In this document: positions 23,554-31,768 of the stretch, one piece after another | How positions within the stretch are numbered: the first letter of the stretch is position 1 | How the letters are laid out: each line of letters opens with the position of its first letter | Assembly: GCA_964609245.1 (NCBI GenBank) | Contig: CAZSSB010000019.1 | Span: 1 to 52,011, forward strand | Length of the DNA: 52,011 bases | Source: JAFGCY01 sp964609245 | Lineage (GTDB): Bacteria; 4484-113; JAFGCY01 | Direction: 5' to 3' | Made by a program: the position numbers and the translations under genes | The notes under the pieces: generated by a model | Told to the model about the DNA's origin: nothing | Databases searched by the model: none | The model's input: only the letters and a program-made list of their open reading frames with translations

Positions 23554-24849
23554 ATGACGCACCAGACTGGTAGAGATACATTCTGGAAGGTACTGTCGGC
23601 ACTGCTGCTGGTGGTGCTGATCGGGGTCGTGGCATACACGGCCTGGCTGCAGCAGCAGCCCAAACACGTCTACTACGAGCGCACGGCCAGCCAGCCCGTC
23701 AGCGAACTGGCCGCGCTGGCGCCCGGGCTTACAGTTGATCACGGCAGCATTTACTGGGTGGCCGATCTGGCTGAGCAGGCCCTGCCCTTCGTGGTCAACG
23801 TCGAAACCGTGTTCAAGGTGCCGGAGCCCCAGGAGGGCGACGCCAAGGACTTCATGGACGAGATGCAGCGTAGCCTGCCGCGCTTCTTCCAGGAATTCGA
23901 GATGCCTGAGATGCCCGAGGACCACCCGCCGCTGGGCGGCGAGGGCAGCGGCTTCTTCGTGCGCGAGGACGGTTACGTTGTGACCAACGCGCACGTGGTG
24001 CAGGGCGCCACCGAGTTCATCGTGCACACCAACGACGGCGAGTCCTATCCGGCCGAGCTGATCGGCACGGACAACTTCAAGGACATCGCCGTGCTGAAGA
24101 TCGATACCGACCGCGATCTGCCGGTCGCGGTGCTGGGTGACAGCGACGCGACGCGGATCGGCGAGCCCGTGATCGCCATCGGCAGCCCCCTGGGCTACGA
24201 GGCGACCGTCACGGCGGGCATCGTCTCGACCAACAAGCGCTCGCTCGAGGATCTCGGGCGGCACTCGGATATCAGACGCCCGCAGTCGATGATCCAGACC
24301 GACGCCGCCATCAATCAGGGCAACTCCGGCGGCCCGCTGCTCAACGCGGAGGGCGAGGTGATCGGTGTCAACCAGGCCATCATGCGCTACGAGAACGGCA
24401 CGGGCGTGATGGGCTTCGGGATGCAGGTCCCGGTCGAGGGGATCGGCTTCGCCATCCCGATCAATGATGTCAAGAACACCATCGAGCAGATCGTCCAGAA
24501 GGGCAAGGTCGTCTATCCGGGCATCTCGGCGGTAATCGCGCCGCTCCAGACGTACATCGAACGAGAGCCCGATCTTGATCTGGAAGACCTCGCGGTGGAC
24601 GACGGCGTCTTCGTCGTGAGGGTAACCGTCGGCGGACCCGCCGACCGCGCCGGTATCGAGGCCGGCGACGTGATTCTGAGCATCGACGAACTCGAGGTTT
24701 CCTCGGGTGACGATCTGATCAGCGTGATTCAGGATCGCCAGGTCGGCGACCGCGTCAAACTGCTGGTCGCCCGCCAGGGCGGGGAGAAGCAGGAAGTGGT
24801 GACGGTCGTACTCGGCGAACTGGATCTGAGTGAGATTGAAGTGGAATAG
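23554..24849 (+). CDS. HtrA/Deg-family serine protease with one PDZ domain
   Basis: 431 residues. A membrane anchor (about 11-31) precedes a linker and the trypsin-like domain with catalytic triad His147 (TNAHVV), Asp177 (KDIAVLKI) and Ser258 (QGNSGGPLLN). A PDZ domain spans about 340-425 (VFVVRVTVGGPADRAGIEAG). It is expected to act in envelope protein quality control, facing outside the cytoplasm. ATG 23554 has GGGAG about 8 nt upstream. An unusual acidic, Met-rich insert (MDEMQRSLPRFFQEFEMPEM) lies before the protease domain, where DegS/DegP have a helical LA-type segment. Confidence 0.93.
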   Translation: MTHQTGRDTFWKVLSALLLVVLIGVVAYTAWLQQQPKHVYYERTASQPVSELAALAPGLTVDHGSIYWVADLAEQALPFVVNVETVFKVPEPQEGDAKDFMDEMQRSLPRFFQEFEMPEMPEDHPPLGGEGSGFFVREDGYVVTNAHVVQGATEFIVHTNDGESYPAELIGTDNFKDIAVLKIDTDRDLPVAVLGDSDATRIGEPVIAIGSPLGYEATVTAGIVSTNKRSLEDLGRHSDIRRPQSMIQTDAAINQGNSGGPLLNAEGEVIGVNQAIMRYENGTGVMGFGMQVPVEGIGFAIPINDVKNTIEQIVQKGKVVYPGISAVIAPLQTYIEREPDLDLEDLAVDDGVFVVRVTVGGPADRAGIEAGDVILSIDELEVSSGDDLISVIQDRQVGDRVKLLVARQGGEKQEVVTVVLGELDLSEIEVE

Positions 24850-24900
24850 CCACCAACACTACGCAGCATTCCGCCTGACCAGAGCAGGTGGTAACTGGTA

Positions 24901-24925
24901 AACCCCGGGGCTTGCCCCGGGGTTT
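24901..24925 (+). terminator. GC hairpin terminator after the HtrA gene
   Basis: Inverted repeat AACCCCGGGG / CCCCGGGGTT (24901-24910 and 24915-24924) with loop CTTG, followed by TTTCC. It lies 51 bp after the stop. Confidence 0.6.
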
Positions 24926-24968
24926 CCTGGTTTATGTCCCGCCAAGGCCCACGGCACCCGCACGGTGT

Positions 24969-24974
24969 TAGAAT
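24969..24974 (+). promoter_or_regulatory. -10 box, small lipoprotein gene
   Basis: TAGAAT, 5 nt (GTGCT) before ATG 24980; one base closer than the typical leaderless spacing here. Confidence 0.5.
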
Positions 24975-24979
24975 GTGCT

Positions 24980-25375
24980 ATGCGCGCCAAACGCCTGCTG
25001 ATGCTAGTGCTGCTGTCCGGTCTGCTGATCTCCTGCAGCGGCGGCAATCCCTTTGTGCCCCAGGTCGGGCCGTTCGATGGCCAGTTCCTGGTCGGCGAGA
25101 CGCCGACCGGTCAGTTCAACCTGACCACCGGCGGGGGGCTGATCGCCGGCACCGGCACGCTCACGCACAACAACACGGAAATCAGCGTCTCGATCTCGGG
25201 AATCGTCAGCGGCCGCAGTATCACCGGGCAGGTGGTCAACGAGTTGCAGGGGTCGGGCTCGTTCAACGGGGGGTTCGACACGGACCGCTACTCCAACGGC
25301 ACGTTCACTTTCACCGACACACTGGGCCTCGTGACCACCACCGGAACCTGGACGGCCTACACCACCTACGAATAG
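24980..25375 (+). CDS. Small lipoprotein, unknown
   Basis: 131 residues. Lipoprotein signal MRAKRLLMLVLLSGLLISC with the modified Cys at residue 19. The rest is Thr/Gly/Ser-rich beta structure (GQFNLTTGGGLIAGTGTLTH, GTFTFTDTLGLVTTTGTW) like small outer-surface barrel or immunoglobulin-like lipoproteins. No family recognised. The start is supported by TAGAAT 5 nt upstream. Confidence 0.65.
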   Translation: MRAKRLLMLVLLSGLLISCSGGNPFVPQVGPFDGQFLVGETPTGQFNLTTGGGLIAGTGTLTHNNTEISVSISGIVSGRSITGQVVNELQGSGSFNGGFDTDRYSNGTFTFTDTLGLVTTTGTWTAYTTYE

Positions 25376-25411
25376 CTGGTCGGTGTTCTGCTCGGCACCG
25401 GAGGACGGCGC

Positions 25412-25855
25412 CTACACATCGGGAGCCCAGATCTTGTGGGCCGCCATCATACAGATGTCCAGCGGTACGATGCCGTGCTCCCGCGCCAGCTGCGAGGCCT
25501 CTTCGCTTTCCGCGCCGGGCTGCATCACGACGTAGCCCGGCCGCGGATTGAGGGCGGCAGCGGCAGCCACGATCCGCGGCACGAAAGGCGGGGCGCGGAA
25601 GACGTCGATGACGTCGATGACGGTGCCTGCCGGAATGGCGTCCAGACCCGGAAAGCAGCGCAGGCCGTTGACTTCGCCGTCGAACTTGGGATTGATCGCG
25701 ATTACTTCGTAGCCGGATTCGGCAAGATGGTGGGCGACATAGTGCCCGGCGCGTTCCGGATTGTCGGAGTAGCCGACGACGGCGATGGTGCGGATTTCGG
25801 CAAAGAAGGCCTTGAGGTCGAATCCCTCCGGTACGGGTGCGTGCTGCTGGTCCAT
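25412..25855 (-). CDS. CoA-binding-domain protein (YccU type)
   Basis: 147 residues, one Rossmann CoA_binding domain: IRTIAVVGYSDNPERAGHYV, YEVIAINPKFDGEVNGLRCF, VIDVFRAPPFVPRIV, and the end motif VPLDICMMAAHKIW (family: Cys in the CxM segment). Related to succinyl-CoA synthetase alpha N-terminal domains, but the biochemical role of stand-alone proteins is unknown. The ATG has GGAG upstream and a leader of about 20-25 nt from TATGAT at 25884-25889. Confidence 0.9.
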   Translation of the reverse strand: MDQQHAPVPEGFDLKAFFAEIRTIAVVGYSDNPERAGHYVAHHLAESGYEVIAINPKFDGEVNGLRCFPGLDAIPAGTVIDVIDVFRAPPFVPRIVAAAAALNPRPGYVVMQPGAESEEASQLAREHGIVPLDICMMAAHKIWAPDV

Positions 25856-25883
25856 GTTCCGGCTCCTGGGTGAGATGCTGACA

Positions 25884-25889
25884 ATCATA
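25884..25889 (-). promoter_or_regulatory. -10 box, CoA-binding protein gene
   Basis: TATGAT, 28 nt before the ATG at 25855, followed by a leader with a ribosome-binding site. Confidence 0.5.
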
Positions 25890-25964
25890 CCCCAGCCACC
25901 GCGGCGATAGTGCAGCCCGGGCGGTCCGCGGCCGCTCCGCGGGATCGCCACTGAACCTGATTGA

Positions 25965-25970
25965 TATAAT
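25965..25970 (+). promoter_or_regulatory. Extended -10 promoter, PKD lipoprotein gene
   Basis: TGATATAAT: a TG one base before TATAAT makes an extended -10 element. The leader is about 50 nt to ATG 26027. Confidence 0.6.
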
Positions 25971-26026
25971 GATCGTCCCGCTGGCTGTGGGGGCAATAAC
26001 ACGGCTGGTGGCGAGGAAGGCGGAGC

Positions 26027-29000
26027 ATGATTAAGCACACGGCGATGCGTGCCGGCTGGCTGCTGGCCGGCTGCCTGGCGATGGTCCTGCTGCTGGTCGA
26101 CTGCCAGGGCGGCAGTCCGGGCCTGCAGGGGCCGCGGCCGCGGTCGCGGGAGGCGGCGGGCGAGAAGGAGGAACTGCCCGCCGAGGCCGACACCAGCAAC
26201 CGCTACCCGATCGGCACCGACGGCGGCGTGGTCGAGTACCGCTACTGCACGGTCTCGATTCCGCGGGGCGCGTTCCCGGACGCCATCTTCCTCGAGGTCA
26301 GCGTGCCCGCCGAGGCGCCGCGGGACGTGCTGGACGACACCGCCTACCAGATCAACCCCGACGGGCTGGAACTGCTCAAGGACGGCGTAATCTCGATCGG
26401 CTACTTCGACGAGGACGTGCCGGCCGGCAAGGAAGAGGAAGACCTGGTCATCGTCCACTCCGTCAACAACGTCTGGGTCGAGCTGACGAACAGCAAGATC
26501 CACATCTACAACAACACCATCGAGGCCCCGATCAGCTTCCTGGGGCTCTACGCCATCCGCGTCGCCAGCGACGATCCGCGCCGGCTCAATACTCCGCCGG
26601 TCGCGTCGTTCCAGTTCAGCCACGAGCCGTTCCCCGCCAGTCTGGGCAAGCCGTTCGAGGCGGCGCAGGCCGAGATGGAGGAAGCTGCCGAGCCCCTCGC
26701 CGAAGAGGCGGCGGCGGAAGAGGAAGGCAAGGTCAACATCAACACGGCCAGCCTTGAGGAGCTGCAGGCGATCGACGGCGTCGATGAGGTGCTGGCCCAG
26801 AACATCGTCAACTACCGCAACCTGCACGGCGCGTTCGACGCGATCCCGAAGCTGCTGGAAGTAGAGGGTATCGACGAGGAGGTGCTCGACCAGCTCGAGC
26901 CCCAGATCACGCTGGGTGCCCAGGCCGCNNNNNNNNNNNNNNNNNNNNNNNNNNNNNNNNNNNNNNNNNNNNNNNNNNNNNNNNNNNNNNNNNNNNNNNN
27001 NNNNNNNNNNNNNNNNNNNNNNNNNNNNACGAGGAGGTGCTCGACCAGCTCGAGCCCCAGATCACGCTGGGTGCCCAGGCCGCGCCGCCGCCGGAGGACG
27101 AACCGGAGCAGCAGGAACCGGAGAGCCAGGCCGGACTGATCGAGCGGCGGCTGGTGGCCGGTCCGGAGGATGAAGCGGCTGAATCGGCGGGCAATGTCGC
27201 CGAGGGCGCGGCGCTGGCGCTGGCCGACGACGAGGAAGCCGCGGCGGACGAGACGCCGCGGACCACCATCTACTTCGACGCCTCGGCCAGTCGCGATCCC
27301 GACGGCAAGGTCGTCCAGTACGACTGGGACTTCGACGCGGACGGCATCTTCGACTACACCAGCCACGCCAGTCCTTACGCCAAGTACGACTTCCGCTACA
27401 ACGGCGACTACAGCGTTGTGCTGAAGGTCACCGACAACGGCCGCTACGCCCAGAGCGGATTCGGCACCGGCCTGGTGAAGGTCCGCAACGCGGCCGTCGA
27501 GCCCCGGCCGCTGGCGGCGAACATCAGCTGCTTCCCGCCGTTCGGCCCGGCGCCGCTGACGGTGCACCTCGCCGCAACGGTGACCGGCGGCGTGCCGCCC
27601 TACGCCTACACCTGGACCTTCAGCGACGGCTCGGAGAGTGACCTGCCCAACCCGTTCACCACTTACCCCGAGCCCGGCGAGCACATCCTGAGCTTCGAGG
27701 TGACCGACGTCGAAGGCGGCAAGCTGAGCGGCGGCCTGCTGGTCGAGAGCCTGGTCGCCGACCGCCCGGTCAAGCCGCAGCCGCGCATGCAGCTGGACAT
27801 TTCCCCCTACGCGGAGCGTGGCTACGCGCCGCTGACGGCCAAGTTCCAGCTCAGCGTGGACCGCGCCACAGCGCCCGTCACCTACCGCGTGACCTACGGC
27901 GACGAGGACGCCGGCGAGCCCGAAACCACCACCACCGATAACTACCTGACGCACTACTACGGCAACAGCGGCTTCTACCTGATGGAAGTGACCGCCACCG
28001 ACGCGGACCTGCGTACCGCGACCACCTTCGCCACCGTGCACGTGCTGTCGCCCGACATCGAGCGCGACTTCACCGTCAGCGCGGCGGGGCTGGGAGGCGA
28101 CCCTTACAGCTTCGGCCACGAGATGCACATCGTGCCGGAATACACCGCCGCCAGCCCGCGGACCGTCCGCTTCAAGCCGGAGGATACGCCGCGGCTCGAG
28201 GGCGAACTGACCTATCACTGGGACTTCGGCGACGGCACCTTCGCCACCGAGTCCAAGCCCGCCCACACATATGCGAGCGACGGGGTCTTCGAGGTCCGGC
28301 TGACGGCCAGCGACGGCCTGCAGCGCTGGCGCCACCGCATCTGGCTGCCGGTCAGCACCAAGGATCCGGCGGCGGCGATCCAGCGCCCGTCCTACGTCGA
28401 GGGGCCCGCGCCGCTGCGGCTCGATCTGGACGCGATCGTGACCCGCGGCGAGCAGCCCTTCCGCTACGACTGGTTCATCGGCGACGCGCGCCGCAGCGAT
28501 GCCTCGACCTACTACGTCTTCCCGACCGCCGGCGAGTACGAGATCCGGCTGGACGTCTACGACAAGTGGAACGAGCCGATCCACGCGCCGCCGGTGGAGG
28601 TGAGGGTCCGGCCCAGCCCGGACGATTACCGGGCGCCGCTGGCCGTGATCGAGCCGCTGGCGGGCAGCACGCGCGCCACCGTGATGGACTTCGCCGGCGC
28701 CGAGCCCCTGCCGCTGAGCAGCCCCCACGTCGAGGGCGCCGTGCGGCTGGTGGATCTCTCCGCCGACGGGCAGCGCCTGGCGATCGCCGGCGAGGAAGGA
28801 CTGCTGGTCAAGCGGGTCAGCAACGGCGACCCGATCGTCTCGCTGCTGCCGGCGGCGGGTGAGATCGTCGCGGCCCGCGCGCTGAGCGCTGACGCCGCCT
28901 ACTGCACGCTGGAGTCCGCCGGCGGGCTGGCGACCTACCTGCTGCGGCCGGGCCAGGATCCCGCGCTGATCGGCGGCGGGATGCTGCTCAGCTGTAACGG

Positions 29001-29733
29001 CCGCGGCACGCAGGTGGTGCTGGGGCCGGAGCCGGCCTACGGAGAGACCACGGCGCGCCTGCTCAGTGTCGACGTGATCAGCGGCTACGCGGAAGACCCC
29101 GTCGAACTGCCGCGGCTGAGCGAGGCGGCGCTGACCGCCGACGGCGGCGCGCTGTACTTCATCGACTCCGAGATGCGGCTGGTACGGCGCACGCTGCCGG
29201 ACGGCGAGGATGAATACTATAGCCGCGGTGAGGACACCAAGCGCGGCCTGACCGTCAGCGCCGACGGCAGCGCGGTGGCCTTTGTCGCGGAGCTCGGCGG
29301 CGAACTGGACGTGATCTTCGGCACCTGGGTCGACGAGGCGAACGCGCGCGCGCCGATGGGCGAGGGCACGTTCCGACTGGCCAGCGTGACCGGCCTCACC
29401 GGCTTCGTCAGCGAGCACCTGCGGCTCAGCCGGGACGGGCGCTACCTGCTGGGGTACGGGTCGCGCACCAGGCTGCAGGCGATGCTCGACGCCGAGCGCG
29501 AACAGACGGTCGCGGAGGACGAAGCGGCCGCCCTGGAGCCGGAAGCGGAGGAGCCGGCCGTGGAAGAGGAAGCTGAGCCTGAATACGAGCCCCGGCCGCC
29601 GGCGCGCCGCGAACGCTTCGGCGTGATTCGCCTGGATCTCGGCCGCGCGCCGGACAGCTGGCGCATCTCGACGGTCGATGCGCGCTTCATCGCCGAGGGC
29701 GGCGCGATCTTCGACGTGGCCGGACCGTTCTAG
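26027..29733 (+). CDS. Very large lipoprotein: ZU5-like, ComEA-type HhH, five PKD-like domains, propeller-like end
   Basis: The frame is broken only by the N-run at 26929-27028, which is flanked by the same 55 bp on both sides (26874-26928 and 27029-27083). Dropping the Ns and one copy (155 nt) joins the halves in frame to 1183 residues. Order: lipoprotein signal (LLLVDC); ZU5-like domain (GGVVEYRYCTVSIPRGAF); ComEA-type helix-hairpin-helix (VNINTASLEELQAIDGVDEV); acidic Glu/Ala linker; about five PKD-like domains (for example YDWDFDADGIFDY, YHWDFGDGTFATESKPAHTY); a C-terminal WD-like region. ATG 26027 has GGAG. Probably a cell-surface adhesin or scaffold; ComEA HhH normally binds DNA, so extracellular DNA binding is possible. 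Confidence 0.8.
26929..27028. other. Assembly gap (100 N) that is probably an artefact
   Basis: Exactly 100 Ns between two identical 55-bp ends. This is what a scaffolder leaves when it joins contigs that share a k-mer overlap of 55; probably no bases are missing. Confidence 0.85.
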
Positions 29734-30491
29734 CGCTCCGGCGCGGCTGCCTGTGAGGCTGCCAGCGCGTCGTCGTAGAGCAGGAAGTCGCAGTAGGCGG
29801 CCAGCGCCGCGCAGCCCTGAACGTGGTAGAGCATCCCGACCACCACCAGGGCCAGCCCGACGATGCTGAAGAAGTACACCAGCGCGAAGGCGCAGAAGCA
29901 GCCGTAGCGGCCCGCCGTCCAGCCGAGGCCGCCCTGCCACAGCGGGCCGTTGTCCAGCCGCCCGACGCCGCGCAGCATCCGCTCCAGTCCCAGCTGGTAG
30001 ACGGCGGCATACTCCAGCTGGTGCTCCAGCGACTTGGGCATCGGCGGACTGAGCCAGCGCAGCCCGAATTGGCCCTGAACCCGCTGGCTGATAATCTGCG
30101 TGTAGTCCTCGACAGTGACCAGCGTCATGAAGCTGGTGCGGAAGAGCTCCTGCCAGGTGCGCACGTAGTGGCGCTCGAACAACCGCCGGAATCCGAGCCT
30201 AATCAGTGCAGCCACGCCCCAGGCGGCCAGAATCACGATCAACACAGTCACGATGCCCTGGGCCCACAGCACGGCAACCGGCGGCGCGGACAGCCCGAAT
30301 GTCAGCACCGGCAGCGACAGGCTGGACAGGATGATCGCCATGACAGCCGCCGGAAAGAGGGCCAGCACGCAGCCCACGCCGGTGGCGCGGTTGATCCCCT
30401 TCTCCGCGCGCACGCGCAGCAGGCGGAGGCGCGTGCGCAGATCCGCCGGCGGTGGCGGCGCTTTGCGGGCCGCTCTCAGTCTGACGGGCAT
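29730..30491 (-). CDS. Polytopic membrane protein, unknown
   Basis: 253 residues with about four hydrophobic spans: two after a basic N-terminus (about 38-62 and 70-98), two near the C-terminus (about 195-225, in a Cys/Phe-rich block). A cytoplasmic loop in between contains TWQELFRTSFMTLVTVEDYT. No family recognised. Its stop overlaps that of the convergent PKD lipoprotein gene (shared CTAG). ATG 30491 lies 9 nt after a TACAAT. Confidence 0.7.
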   Translation of the reverse strand: MPVRLRAARKAPPPPADLRTRLRLLRVRAEKGINRATGVGCVLALFPAAVMAIILSSLSLPVLTFGLSAPPVAVLWAQGIVTVLIVILAAWGVAALIRLGFRRLFERHYVRTWQELFRTSFMTLVTVEDYTQIISQRVQGQFGLRWLSPPMPKSLEHQLEYAAVYQLGLERMLRGVGRLDNGPLWQGGLGWTAGRYGCFCAFALVYFFSIVGLALVVVGMLYHVQGCAALAAYCDFLLYDDALAASQAAAPER

Positions 30492-30560
30492 CCGGCCCGA
30501 ATTGTAGCAATCAGCATGAATGGGTGGTTCAGGCTCCCTGCCGGCCGCTACGCCAAATTC

Positions 30561-30576
30561 ATACCCCGTGGGGTAT
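30561..30576. promoter_or_regulatory. CsoR-like operator palindrome
   Basis: ATACCCCGTGGGGTAT: 7-bp arms ATACCCC / GGGGTAT around GT. It matches the G/C-tract operator of CsoR/FrmR-family (DUF156) repressors, which sense copper, other metals or reactive sulfur and aldehydes. It overlaps the -10 box of the following gene, an ideal position for repression. No csoR gene is visible in this window. Confidence 0.6.
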
Positions 30577-30579
30577 AAT
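30574..30579 (+). promoter_or_regulatory. -10 box, FmdB-like gene
   Basis: TATAAT overlapping the right arm of the palindrome at 30561-30576, 42 nt before ATG 30622. Confidence 0.65.
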
Positions 30580-30621
30580 GGCTGTGATCTGGACGGCTGC
30601 CGGTCGTCCGTGAGGGATGAA

Positions 30622-30807
30622 ATGCCGCTTTACGAGTATCGCTGCAAGGACTGTGGACACGAGTTCGAGGAACTCGTCCCCTTCAGCCGCGCGGACCAGG
30701 TCGTCTGCGAGAACTGCGGCAGCGAGCACACCGAGCGGCTGATGTCGACGTTCTGCGGCGGCGGCGGAGAAGATGACGGTGCGTCGTCCTGCGCGCCCAG
30801 TGGTTGA
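30622..30807 (+). CDS. FmdB-family zinc-ribbon protein
   Basis: 61 residues. MPLYEYRCKDCGHEFEELV followed by VCENCGSEHTERLMSTF gives the CxxC-CxxC zinc ribbon of the FmdB regulatory-protein family; the Gly-rich tail ends in a Cys near the C-terminus. Function is poorly known; the name comes from a regulator of formamidase genes. The ATG is preceded by a TGAGGGATGA leader with weak GAGG. The CsoR-like operator over its promoter suggests induction by metal or thiol stress, which would suit a Cys-rich zinc protein; that is inference. Confidence 0.88.
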   Translation: MPLYEYRCKDCGHEFEELVPFSRADQVVCENCGSEHTERLMSTFCGGGGEDDGASSCAPSG

Positions 30808-30869
30808 TCCTTCGGCTAGCAGCCCGGGCGGCTCGCAAACGTCAGCGGATCACCTATACACCAGTTAGC

Positions 30870-30888
30870 CTTGGCGACAAGCGCCAAG
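30870..30888. repeat. Inverted repeat upstream of rpmH
   Basis: CTTGGCG / CGCCAAG (7-bp arms, 5-nt centre), about 100 nt before rpmH and ahead of a possible -10 (TAAGAT, 30901-30906). It could be an operator or the end of the FmdB transcript; there is no T-run. Confidence 0.35.
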
Positions 30889-30991
30889 CCTATCCTGTGT
30901 TAAGATACTTGTTCGAACCCAGGCTGCGGCTTGGTCGGGCGTGTGCGCCCGGAAAACCAGTAGATAAGATCAAAGACTAGAGGGGGCATTG

Positions 30992-31126
30992 ATGAAGCGG
31001 ACCTATCAACCCAAGAAGCGCCGGCGCGCCAGGCGCCACGGCTTCCGGGCCCGCATGAGCTCGCCCGGAGGCCGTCGAGTGCTGGCCGCGCGGCGGGCCC
31101 GCGGGCGCAGGCGTCTGGCCGTTTAG
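30992..31126 (+). CDS. rpmH: 50S ribosomal protein L34
   Basis: 44 residues, MKRTYQPKKRRRARRHGFRA to the end GRRRLAV, the full family length and sequence. It opens the conserved bacterial block rpmH-rnpA-yidD-yidC-jag. The upstream dnaA neighbour found in many genomes is absent; the FmdB-like gene lies there instead. Confidence 0.98.
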   Translation: MKRTYQPKKRRRARRHGFRARMSSPGGRRVLAARRARGRRRLAV

Positions 31127-31128
31127 TA

Positions 31129-31488
31129 GTGCCGGGCAGCACTCTCCGCGGACGCAGCAACATCCGGCGCGTGCTTGGCAGTGGCCAGGCCCGGCGCTCG
31201 GACGGTATTGTGCTGCACTGGGCCGCCAGCGGCCTGAGCGAGAGCCGCTTTGCGGTGGCCGCCAAGACCCGCGTGGGCGGAGCGGTCGTGCGCAACCGCG
31301 TGCGCCGCTGGGCGCGCGAGCTGCTGCGCCGCTGGCGCGCGTCGATCGCGCCGGGCCACGATCTGGTGGTCATCGCCCGGGACCGTGAGGCGGCGCTGAG
31401 TTTCGCCATGTTCGCCTATCACCTGCGGCGCGTGCTTCAGCGCGCCGAGCTTATGCAAGGAACGGAGCATGCAGCCAGTGCCAGCTAG
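31129..31488 (+). CDS. rnpA: Ribonuclease P protein component
   Basis: 119 residues, GTG start 2 nt after the rpmH stop. The RNR signature is present as VVRNRVRRWARELLRRW (about 50-66), with the preceding FAVAAKTRVGGAV strand. It assists the catalytic RNA in removing tRNA 5' leaders. Overlaps yidD by 20 nt. Confidence 0.95.
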   Translation: MPGSTLRGRSNIRRVLGSGQARRSDGIVLHWAASGLSESRFAVAAKTRVGGAVVRNRVRRWARELLRRWRASIAPGHDLVVIARDREAALSFAMFAYHLRRVLQRAELMQGTEHAASAS

Positions 31489-31768
31489 CGGCAGCCACCC
31501 CCACCCCGCGGTGACGCGGCTCGGCGCGGCGCTGCGCTGGCTCAGTCCGCTGCGCTGGCCGGCGCTGCTGCTGGTGGCGCTGATCCAGTTCCATCGTTAT
31601 GTGATCTCCCCGCTGACGCCGCCGACCTGCCGCTTCACGCCGTCGTGCTCGCGCTACGGGCTCGACGCCGTCAAGCGCTACGGCGCGCTGCGCGGCGGCT
31701 GGCTGGCGATCTGGCGCATCCTGCGCTGCAACCCATTTCATCGAGGAGGCTACGACCCGCTGGTATGA
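31469..31768 (+). CDS. yidD: Membrane protein insertion efficiency factor YidD
   Basis: 99 residues. The YidD core is clear: QFHRYVISPLTPPTCRFTPS and CSRYGLDAVKRYG, then WRILRCNPFHRGGYDPLV. An N-terminal extension of about 20 residues overlaps rnpA. It helps YidC-dependent insertion at the inner membrane. ATGA overlap with yidC. Confidence 0.95.
   Translation: MQPVPASGSHPHPAVTRLGAALRWLSPLRWPALLLVALIQFHRYVISPLTPPTCRFTPSCSRYGLDAVKRYGALRGGWLAIWRILRCNPFHRGGYDPLV

Noticed and set aside
26812..29940. A minus-strand open frame of about 1000 codons opposite the PKD lipoprotein
   Set aside because: Its composition (Arg/His/Gln/Ala-rich, no domain) is typical of antisense frames in GC-rich coding DNA, it reads through the N gap, and the plus strand encodes clear domains.
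30911..30920. GTTCGAACCC resembling a tRNA T-loop
   Set aside because: No acceptor stem, anticodon arm or CCA-like end can be folded around it; it lies in the leader region of rpmH.
30808..30991. Replication origin next to rpmH
   Set aside because: No cluster of DnaA boxes, no AT-rich unwinding element and no dnaA or dnaN gene nearby.
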